Assembly (NCBI GenBank): GCA_030621105.1
Contig: JAUXIH010000060.1
Span: forward strand, 1 to 6,697
Reading direction: 5' to 3'
Length of the DNA stretch: 6,697 nucleotides
Source: Dehalococcoidia bacterium
GTDB taxonomy: Bacteria; Chloroflexota; Dehalococcoidia; GIF9; AB-539-J10
A model generated the notes under the pieces. The model did not search any database. It had not been told where the DNA came from and saw only the letters and a program-made list of their open reading frames with translations. The translations under genes and the position numbers were made by a program. Position 1 is the stretch's first letter; each line of letters begins with the position of its first letter. Positions 1-5,605 of this stretch are shown here, piece after piece.

Positions 1-184
1 TTTTAGCCACAATTGTCCTCGATGTGCGAAGTATCTTGGCTTGAATTACCCAATCGTATTCAGTCTCTGAGATTTTCCTAACCTCTTTACAGCCAGGGAT
101 GCATGAACCCAATCTTTCCATGTCACTTACAAGTTTCCAAGTTCTTTCTAAAGGTGCCTTTACAGTAAATTTCTCCTCTATCAT
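1..184 (-). CDS. coxG: CoxG-like SRPBCC protein (3' end cut by window edge)
   Basis: Sixty-one codons from the ATG at 184 run off the left edge without a stop. The N-terminus (MIEEKFTVKAPLERTW, then VSDMERLGSCIPGC) matches the start of carbon monoxide dehydrogenase subunit G, an SRPBCC/polyketide-cyclase-fold family: a FxVxAPxExxW strand-helix followed by the D...CIPG motif. CoxG proteins accompany Mo-CO dehydrogenases and other xanthine-dehydrogenase-family molybdenum hydroxylases, where they are implicated in membrane attachment, maturation or quinone delivery. Family length is about 150-200 residues, so roughly two thirds are missing. A stop (191-193) lies three codons upstream in the same frame, leaving ATG 184 as the only sensible start. 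It is the last visible gene of the operon; a molybdenum hydroxylase beyond the edge is an inference. Confidence 0.85.
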   Translation of the reverse strand, partial: MIEEKFTVKAPLERTWKLVSDMERLGSCIPGCKEVRKISETEYDWVIQAKILRTSRTIVAK

Positions 185-205
185 GGACTCCTATACTACC
201 TCCTT
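185..205 (-). promoter_or_regulatory. double Shine-Dalgarno region before coxG-like gene
   Basis: Two purine-rich ribosome-binding candidates precede the ATG at 184. A perfect AAGGAGGT (198-205) lies 13 bases upstream, farther than usual, and AGGAG (188-192) lies only three bases upstream, closer than usual. The first overlaps the last sense codons of the 43-residue ORF, so translation of that ORF could affect initiation here (inference). Confidence 0.5.
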
Positions 206-322
206 CTTAATTGGGGAAGCTAGTCTCGTCCATAACCTAGTCCAAAAGGTAACTAACGTCTTTGCCTTAATGGTTCTAACTATCTTCTCCATAGCCATCC
301 TGCTGTCTTTCCTAAAAGCCAT
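191..322 (-). CDS. small basic hypothetical protein (43 residues)
   Basis: I do not recognise this protein. An ATG at 322 opens 43 codons to a TAG at 191. AGGA lies six bases before the ATG and overlaps the stop of the ferredoxin frame, and the frame ends six bases before the coxG-like start, so it fits the packing of the operon. The product is strongly basic (11 Lys/Arg against 3 Asp/Glu) and has no signal peptide. It contains a tandem WTRLWTRL (residues 27-34) in a probably amphipathic helix. The two WTRL units use different synonymous codons for Thr, Arg and Leu. It might be a small subunit or membrane-surface-binding peptide, or the ORF might be chance spacer. Only conservation in relatives would settle this. 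Confidence 0.4.
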   Translation of the reverse strand: MAFRKDSRMAMEKIVRTIKAKTLVTFWTRLWTRLASPIKKEVV

Positions 323-330
323 CTTCGTTC

Positions 331-497
331 CTATTTATTATTACTGAGTTTGCCACCTGTCTGAGAAATCGTACCCTCAGGGCAAACACGAGTACAAATC
401 CCACATCCTCGGCACTCGCTTACTGCGGATTTTAGCCAAACCGGCCACCTTCTCGAATGATATGTTTTGAAGAGTCCTTTAGCTCATTGTTTACCAT
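331..497 (-). pseudogene. small [4Fe-4S] ferredoxin gene, apparently frameshifted
   Basis: Reading from an ATG at 497, placed three bases after the PreA/PreT stop, gives 21 codons ending GGRFG and then TAA at 432-434. A different frame, open from 483 to a TAG at 331, encodes a clear iron-sulfur motif, SECRGCGICTRVCPEG (about 372-419), but has no ATG, GTG or TTG start of its own. A single -1 shift somewhere between 483 and 435 would join the two into a ferredoxin of about 55 residues with one CxxCxxCxxxCP cluster. Such a protein could accept electrons from KorABC or the PreA/PreT fusion. I see no classical slippery heptamer, so a decayed gene or a one-base sequencing or assembly error is likelier than programmed recoding. 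The cysteine motif itself is undamaged, which favours a recent event or an error. Confidence 0.55.
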
Positions 498-500
498 TTA

Positions 501-3119
501 TCAGGCAACCACTTTCAAAGTAATACAATCCTCTATAGGGCAAACTATCTTACAGTTATGGCACCCTTTACACTTATCCTCGTTTACAGTGTAAAGCCAG
601 TTGGCATCACATCTCAGGCAACGCTTTGCTTCCTTCACTGCTTCCTCTTGCGTGTAACCACACTCTGGCATACTAAAGCTGAAAAGTCGCTTAGCAAGGG
701 GCATCGCTGCTGCCTGCGGTATTCGCCTTTCCTCCGGCAGTTCATCGGCATCCAGTGGCTCTACTTCACCTTCCGGTGGAGCTAACACCCCATCAATTTT
801 GCCCTTACCACCTAGATACTTGTCTATTGAAATTGCCGCCTGCCTACCGACAGCAATTGATTCAACTATTGAGGTGGGGCCATTCACCACATCACCGCCA
901 GCAAACACTCCCTTTTTACTTGTTGCCAGCGTCTCAGGATCAACCCATATCGTATTACCATCGGCCCTCCTTAAGCCAAATTGAGCAGGTACGTCTGGTG
1001 TCTCACCAATGGCAATAATTACCGCATCACTATCCACTTCAAACTCAGTGTCTGGGATTGGCTCGGGACGTGGCCTGCCGCTGGCATCCAACTCACCCAA
1101 CTTCATATGAATACATTCCACCTTAAGCTGACCATTAGCTCTCGTTATCTTGGTGGGCGCCGCCAGAAACTGAATCTCCACTCCTTCACGAAGAGCCTCT
1201 TCTACTTCATCATCTGAAGCTGACATCTCAGCCCGGCTGCGGCGATAGATAATATTTACCTCTCTGGCACCAAGGCGAGAAGCAGTGCGTGCTGCATCTA
1301 TAGCCGCATTACCACCACCAATGACAGACACCCTTTCTCCCAGGCTAACATTTCTACCCACTTTCACATCGGCGAGGAAAGATAAGCACTTTACCACCCC
1401 CGGGCTATCCTCACCCTCGACTCCCATCTGTAAATCACTATTAGCACCTATAGCCACGAAAACCGCATCATAACCCTGACTTAATAGCTCGTCCAGAGAC
1501 CTAACCTTGGTGCAGGTCTTTATCTCAACCCCAGCACTCTTTATCTCGTCAATCTCCCTATCCAACACTTCCGTAGGCAGGCGATACTTGGGAATGGCTA
1601 CGCGCATCATGCCACCCGCCACCGGTGACGCTTCAAATACGGTAACGCTGTGCCCCTGCTTCGCTAGGTAATATCCCGCTGTCAATCCAGATGGCCCTGA
1701 CCCAACAATGGCTGCCCGCTTACCGGTCGGCTTAGCTGCCTTCACCTTTGCCTTCCAAGCTCCAGTATCCTGCTCGACGATAAAGCGCTTAAGGGCCATA
1801 ATCGCAATTGGGTCATCCAGTCGCCCGCGAGCACACTTGTTTTCACACGGATGGAAACAGGCAATGCTACAAACAAAGGGGAAGGGGATTTTCTCGCGGA
1901 CTACAGCTAGAGCTTCATCAAACTTGCCATCGGCGATAAACCGGACGTAGCGTGGGACATCTATCCCTGCGGGACATGCCCCTCTACAAGGTGCCACAGC
2001 TTTCTCTTCCTTCCTTTCTATCCCGTGGTACCAGCAAACTTCAAAGCACTTTCCACAATGAATACATTTGTTTTGGTCTATTGAAGCCCTCTGTTTATAG
2101 CCGGGTAAGGTATGCATTTCCTCATAGGTGCGACTTGCTCTGGTCGCGATTCCTATAATATTTTGGGCACCTCCATACCCTTTGGCATCCAAGAAGGCAT
2201 TTAGTCCCTCTATAGCTTTTTCGATTACCCAATAGCCCTTAGTCATTATCGTAGAGCAGAATTCAACACTGCTTGCCCCAGCCATAAGAAACCGCACCAC
2301 ATCTTCCCAGTCATAGGCACCACTCGAGCCCAAGATGGGAAAATCAGGGACATCAGTATAAATCTTGGAAACCCACCTCAGGGAAACAGGCAGCATCCAC
2401 GGCCCACCAACACCAGCCCATCCGGATATAATGGGTTCAGCTTTATCTATATCAACCATAAAGCCCAGAAAACGATTATGACAGGTTACACCAGCAGCAC
2501 CAACTTCCTTAACCGCCTGGGTAGTTACCGCTAAATCCGACTGCTGCGGAGAAAGCTTGGGAAACACAGGTATAGAAACACTATCAACTACGGTTTTGGT
2601 GATATTAACGTAAAGCGAACTGTCCTTAACAATGCCACCTTTATCATGCAATTCCTCCCCTTGAGGACAAGCCAAGTCAAGTTCAATCATTGGTATCCCT
2701 ATGTCTTGCATCTTTTTGGCTAACCGAGCCATTTCCTGGGCGTCACTTGAACCGAATACACTGCCAACAACCTGACCATCACGCTGTTTGGCATATTTTA
2801 GTATTTTCCCCAGTTCCTCAAACCATCCGTCTTCAGTCTCGTCCACCGGCCCTATTCCAGTACGACAATAATTTGTGTATAGCTTTGGTACATCCCTTCC
2901 ATAGACTTGACACCGGTTTTCGCCCAAAATAGCATACCTAGCTATCTCTGTCGCCTCTCTATACTCCCGGCTATTAGTGTAAGACTTAGCAACCACCGCC
3001 CCAGCTCCCATGTCAAATCCCCGCTTCATCTTCTCAAAGTTCTCGGTTACCTCACTTGAAGAAAGCCACACCGGATTCTTAAATTTGACGCCTGCAATCT
3101 CCACACTTAAATCAGCCAT
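501..3119 (-). CDS. PreA-ferredoxin-PreT fusion: dihydropyrimidine dehydrogenase-like flavo-iron-sulfur oxidoreductase
   Basis: This 872-residue cytoplasmic protein joins two enzymes that E. coli makes separately. Residues 1 to about 330 form a class-1 dihydroorotate dehydrogenase/PreA FMN barrel, with Lys45 (AVVAKS), Asn83, Cys151 in LACPQG, Lys188 (FPKLSP) and Asn215. A ferredoxin motif follows (Cys352, 355, 358, 362). Next is a GltD/PreT-type Fe-S helical domain (Cys378, 382, 417, 421, 425, 429), then FAD-binding GSGPSGL (from about 473), NAD(P)-binding VIGGGNAAIDAA (599-610) and AGGDVVNGPTS (740-750). The C-terminus has CLRC (834-837) and a CxxCxxCxxxCP motif (850-861). The expected role is electron transfer from NAD(P)H through FAD and Fe-S clusters to FMN, reducing a ring or C=C bond, or the reverse. 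Mammalian DPYD has the opposite order (PreT first, PreA last). GAGGGGG just before the ATG at 3119 fixes the start. The substrate is uncertain because pocket residues differ from DPYD. Confidence 0.94.
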   Translation of the reverse strand: MADLSVEIAGVKFKNPVWLSSSEVTENFEKMKRGFDMGAGAVVAKSYTNSREYREATEIARYAILGENRCQVYGRDVPKLYTNYCRTGIGPVDETEDGWFEELGKILKYAKQRDGQVVGSVFGSSDAQEMARLAKKMQDIGIPMIELDLACPQGEELHDKGGIVKDSSLYVNITKTVVDSVSIPVFPKLSPQQSDLAVTTQAVKEVGAAGVTCHNRFLGFMVDIDKAEPIISGWAGVGGPWMLPVSLRWVSKIYTDVPDFPILGSSGAYDWEDVVRFLMAGASSVEFCSTIMTKGYWVIEKAIEGLNAFLDAKGYGGAQNIIGIATRASRTYEEMHTLPGYKQRASIDQNKCIHCGKCFEVCWYHGIERKEEKAVAPCRGACPAGIDVPRYVRFIADGKFDEALAVVREKIPFPFVCSIACFHPCENKCARGRLDDPIAIMALKRFIVEQDTGAWKAKVKAAKPTGKRAAIVGSGPSGLTAGYYLAKQGHSVTVFEASPVAGGMMRVAIPKYRLPTEVLDREIDEIKSAGVEIKTCTKVRSLDELLSQGYDAVFVAIGANSDLQMGVEGEDSPGVVKCLSFLADVKVGRNVSLGERVSVIGGGNAAIDAARTASRLGAREVNIIYRRSRAEMSASDDEVEEALREGVEIQFLAAPTKITRANGQLKVECIHMKLGELDASGRPRPEPIPDTEFEVDSDAVIIAIGETPDVPAQFGLRRADGNTIWVDPETLATSKKGVFAGGDVVNGPTSIVESIAVGRQAAISIDKYLGGKGKIDGVLAPPEGEVEPLDADELPEERRIPQAAAMPLAKRLFSFSMPECGYTQEEAVKEAKRCLRCDANWLYTVNEDKCKGCHNCKIVCPIEDCITLKVVA

Positions 3120-3154
3120 GTCCCCCTCTATCCTATATAACTTGAGAATAAACC

Positions 3155-3850
3155 TTACTTCAAGTAATCCAGAAGCTTAACCTTATATTTGCACCATAAA
3201 GAATCGTTAGCTTGTGGATTATGCAATTCCACCTCAAAACCGCCTCCATAGATTATTTCTCCGCCCAAGGCAGAGACAGTTCCGGAATAGATGACCATAC
3301 CATTTAGGTCCTCATCCTCTATCTTGCTTCTAACAAAGGAAAGGATATCTTCTGCACTCATAATGGACGCTAGCTTTGTCTCCTGGTAAAGTATCCTCTG
3401 GTCACCCTTTTCTACCCAACTTCTTAGAACAAGAGCATCCCAGACTCCTTTAACTTCCTCATAAGGCCAGACGGCTGAAGAGACCACATTGGGACAAATC
3501 TGCTTGGCTTTGATAATGCTTGAAGCTTCTAACTTCCTATCCGTGTGGTCACTCCCCACGCCCACATACATCTTCCCCTTCTGTAACAACAGGACAAATT
3601 CCGCCTCCCCGGAAGTAGATCCATCCACCACTTCTAACATATCCCCGCTGGTTATCAAATAAGATGCCACCGGATAGAGCACAGGCACTTCCTCTGGAAC
3701 AGGGACGCCCTCTTTTCTAAGTTCCTCAATGTGTCGCCTAACAGCCTCCTGGTCTCTACCTACGAAGCCGGCATTAACCATGCGCTTCACTGAGAAGCTA
3801 AGCGGCTTTATTCCACCCCTTTCCTTCAGCGTGAGATTCAAAACCTTCAT
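3155..3850 (-). CDS. DUF2848 family protein, possible FAH-like hydrolase
   Basis: This 231-residue protein matches the pattern I recall for DUF2848, an uncharacterised family. Signatures are VNAGFVGRD (residues 25-33), the acidic SGEAEFVL (80-87), VGVGSDHTDR (96-105), KQICPN (116-121), WPYEEV (128-133) with WDALVLRSW after it, and SGTVSALGG (189-197). The layout, with an acidic strand motif, an SDHTDR motif and a late SGT..G loop, resembles fumarylacetoacetate hydrolase/ureidoglycolate-lyase folds. A metal-dependent C-C or C-heteroatom cleaving enzyme is therefore a reasonable inference but not proven. There is no signal peptide or membrane segment. AGAGGA lies three bases before the ATG at 3850, which is close but usable. 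It is 24 bases after the cupin gene and 35 bases before the PreA/PreT fusion, so it probably acts in the same pathway. Length is full and no disruption is seen. Confidence 0.85.
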   Translation of the reverse strand: MKVLNLTLKERGGIKPLSFSVKRMVNAGFVGRDQEAVRRHIEELRKEGVPVPEEVPVLYPVASYLITSGDMLEVVDGSTSGEAEFVLLLQKGKMYVGVGSDHTDRKLEASSIIKAKQICPNVVSSAVWPYEEVKGVWDALVLRSWVEKGDQRILYQETKLASIMSAEDILSFVRSKIEDEDLNGMVIYSGTVSALGGEIIYGGGFEVELHNPQANDSLWCKYKVKLLDYLK

Positions 3851-3874
3851 AAGTCCTCTTTACTAAAGGAGAAG

Positions 3875-4213
3875 CTATTTTTCATAGGTCCTAATCTCAA
3901 ATGTCATCATCCCGTCGGGGGAGCTATAAGGGCCGTGCTCCATGCCCGGGTGGCGATAGCCATAATATCCTGCTTGCAGCGTCAAATTCTTTCCCATATC
4001 TATCAGTGTTCCCGAAAGAACGTAAATCTCTTCGTAAAAATCATGTTTTAAAACTTCATTGAATACTGTGCCCGGCTCATACATCAAGAGGCGAGAAACA
4101 CTTCCTGTTTCCGGGTCTTGGTTAAGAACCTTCTCATATACCCCTGGATACCCTTTTACCGGTTCCCAAGGGATACTTTCTGTCTCATGAATTTCCTGCT
4201 CTTTCTTTGCCAT
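3875..4213 (-). CDS. small single-domain cupin protein
   Basis: This 112-residue protein fits a single cupin barrel of the ChrR-like/acetylacetone-dioxygenase-like kind, with no signal peptide or membrane segment. The first cupin motif is degenerate: His57-Asp58-Phe59 replaces HxH, followed by Glu61/Glu62 and Gly68 (HDFYEEIYVLSGTL). The second motif is GYYGYRHPGMEHGPYSS, with His93 as a likely metal ligand and His88 nearby. His57, Glu61 or Glu62 and His93 could therefore form a metal site (inference). The ATG at 4213 has AAGGAG six bases upstream, within the end of korC, which argues for coupled translation. Between an oxoacid oxidoreductase and a DUF2848 gene it could be a metal-dependent isomerase, lyase or dioxygenase-like enzyme, or a small-molecule sensor. 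The function is unassigned; dioxygenase activity would be odd in an anaerobe. Confidence 0.85.
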   Translation of the reverse strand: MAKKEQEIHETESIPWEPVKGYPGVYEKVLNQDPETGSVSRLLMYEPGTVFNEVLKHDFYEEIYVLSGTLIDMGKNLTLQAGYYGYRHPGMEHGPYSSPDGMMTFEIRTYEK

Positions 4214-4216
4214 GCC

Positions 4217-4765
4217 CTACTCCTTAGCTTCTTTTTCCCCCAGCTTGTAGCCCCTATCTAAGGCCTGGAGGTTCATTTCCCTAATCGGTGAACCGAAGGT
4301 CTTCTTTAACGTGTTCTCCAAAGAGCCCTTAGATATGACTGAGGAAATAGAAGCAATAGTGCCCAGAGCTATGACGTTGGCTACGGCTTCCCTCCCCAAG
4401 CTCTTGGCCTCTTCAGTAAAAGGAAGGGTAAAAACCCTGGCCCCAGTTTGGGGGATATCTATCACATAAGCAGAATCTAAAAGTACCACTCCACTTTCCC
4501 TGGCTTTAGAAATAAAGGTATCTGCTGCTGCCTGGGACATGACCAGAAGTATGTCGGGTTCCGTCACCTTAAGGTCATCGACTTCTCTATCGCTCACCAG
4601 GACTTCGGAGCGACTATGACCGCCCCTCATAGATATCCCATAAGCCTCAGTTTCTACCACATTTTTGCCTTCTTCCTCAGCAAAAGACCGGGCTAGAATA
4701 ACTCCTGCCAGACCCAGCCCCTGACCTCCAGAACCAGCCAACAGAATCTCAAGCAGCCCTTCCAC
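4217..4765 (-). CDS. korC: 2-oxoacid:acceptor oxidoreductase, gamma subunit
   Basis: This 182-residue protein is the gamma subunit of the same complex (PF01558-type domain), thought to bind CoA and to bridge the other subunits. It carries the N-terminal nucleotide-binding-like motif GSGGQG (residues 11-16) and the family signature YGISMRGGHSRSEV (42-55), followed by DDLKVTEPDILLVMSQ. Its length is typical. It begins with GTG at 4765, immediately after the beta subunit stop with no spacer. AAGAGGAG ends 7 bases before that GTG and supports this start. It ends with TAG three bases before the cupin start. Order alpha-beta-gamma matches many korABC or vor operons in anaerobes. No missing residues or unusual composition are seen. 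Confidence 0.95.
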   Translation of the reverse strand: MEGLLEILLAGSGGQGLGLAGVILARSFAEEEGKNVVETEAYGISMRGGHSRSEVLVSDREVDDLKVTEPDILLVMSQAAADTFISKARESGVVLLDSAYVIDIPQTGARVFTLPFTEEAKSLGREAVANVIALGTIASISSVISKGSLENTLKKTFGSPIREMNLQALDRGYKLGEKEAKE

Positions 4766-5605
4766 TTAACTGCTCCTCTTTTGCACTCGGGCGATAAGTT
4801 TCTCGTATTCTTCAGTAAACTCTGGAGCCTCTTTCTCTACCAGAACACCTCTTGGCCACTTTCCCTGTAACTCATCGGGTGACAGTCCTTTAGCTTTCTT
4901 GATGGGGACGGTCAAATCTTTCTGTGCTTTAAACATCTGCCCAGGGGTGCCCTGCTTATTCCTGCGGCCAAAACTTGTGGGGCAAGGAGTGAAAACATCT
5001 ATAAAAGAAAAACCTTTGTGTTTTATACCCTGCTCAATCAAACTTATTAGTTCCCTTATATAATAGACCGTGCCTCTAGCTACATACGTAGCTCCGGCGG
5101 CTTCAGCTAGCTTGCACAGGTCAAAGGGAGGTTCCAAATTACCATACGGGGCGGTAGAGGTTATAGCTTCTAAGGGAGTGGTCGGGCCGACCTGCCCCCC
5201 TGTCATGCCATAATTAAAATTGTTGTAAACAATTGCCGTCAGGTCTATGTTTCGTCGGCAAGCATGGATTAGATGGTTCCCACCTATAGCGGCACAATCC
5301 CCGTCTCCCAAGGTAACCACTACCGTCAGTTCCGGATTGGCCAGCTTTATGCCAGTAGCACTGGCCAATGCCCGGCCGTGAGCAGTTTGTAACGCAGTGA
5401 AAGTAGTATACCAGTGGGCCACAGGGGCACATCCGATACCAGCGACATGAATTACTTTATCAAAATCTAGTTCCAGTCTGTCTATAGCTCTCACCATAGC
5501 CATAGCTACGGTGCCACACCCGCATCCTGGACACCACATAGTAGGGAATTGGTGGGTATAGAAATATTTGTTCACCAGTTGAGAAAGAGAAGCTTCCTTA
5601 GGCAC
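4766..5605 (-). CDS. korB: 2-oxoacid:acceptor oxidoreductase, beta (TPP-binding) subunit
   Basis: This 279-residue protein is the catalytic thiamine-diphosphate subunit, of normal family length. It shows CPGCGCG (Cys25, Cys28), GIGC (Cys59) and PCPTSFGRRN (Cys208). By analogy with PFOR-type enzymes these four cysteines would hold the [4Fe-4S] cluster next to TPP. The Mg-TPP motif is GDGD at residues 100-103 followed by NN at 128-129 and YGMTGGQ at 132-138. Together with the alpha and gamma subunits it forms the decarboxylating complex; no delta (2[4Fe-4S] ferredoxin) subunit is visible, and it may lie upstream of the window. The start is GTG at 5605, chosen because GGGAGGT sits 8 bases upstream inside the end of korA. 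The 8-base overlap with korA suggests translational coupling. All visible cofactor motifs are intact. The substrate class is not readable from sequence. Confidence 0.97.
   Translation of the reverse strand: MPKEASLSQLVNKYFYTHQFPTMWCPGCGCGTVAMAMVRAIDRLELDFDKVIHVAGIGCAPVAHWYTTFTALQTAHGRALASATGIKLANPELTVVVTLGDGDCAAIGGNHLIHACRRNIDLTAIVYNNFNYGMTGGQVGPTTPLEAITSTAPYGNLEPPFDLCKLAEAAGATYVARGTVYYIRELISLIEQGIKHKGFSFIDVFTPCPTSFGRRNKQGTPGQMFKAQKDLTVPIKKAKGLSPDELQGKWPRGVLVEKEAPEFTEEYEKLIARVQKRSS
4773..4780 (-). promoter_or_regulatory. Shine-Dalgarno site deciding the GTG start of korC
   Basis: AAGAGGAG on the minus strand within the last codons of korB ends 7 bases before the GTG at 4765. It supports the non-ATG start placed directly after the korB stop. 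Confidence 0.75.

Noticed and set aside
99..347. Plus-strand 82-codon ORF with a hydrophobic, membrane-like stretch
   Set aside because: It is antisense to the CoxG start, the 43-residue ORF and the ferredoxin frame. Its hydrophobic look mirrors charged codons on the minus strand, and the opposite CoxG frame is clearly a known family.
432..483. Programmed -1 frameshifting to make the small ferredoxin
   Set aside because: No X XXY YYZ slippery heptamer occurs in the zero frame of the overlap and I see no obvious strong hairpin after it; a simple indel explains the layout better.
2625..2678. Apparent loss of the PreA catalytic cysteine at the GGIVKD loop
   Set aside because: The catalytic cysteine of this family belongs to the LSCP motif, which is present here as LACPQG (Cys151); the later loop is not its equivalent.
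558..2932. Several plus-strand ORFs of 61-87 codons
   Set aside because: All lie antisense to the PreA/PreT fusion, whose conserved motifs span the whole stretch. None resembles a known protein.
3858..3868. Perfect small palindrome CTTTACTAAAG in the gap between cupin and DUF2848 genes
   Set aside because: The arms are five bases around a single central base, too short for a hairpin or terminator and easily due to chance. It overlaps the ribosome-binding site region.
5214..5432. Minus-strand 72-codon ORF in a second frame
   Set aside because: It is a shadow inside korB, overlapping the TPP-binding region in another frame.
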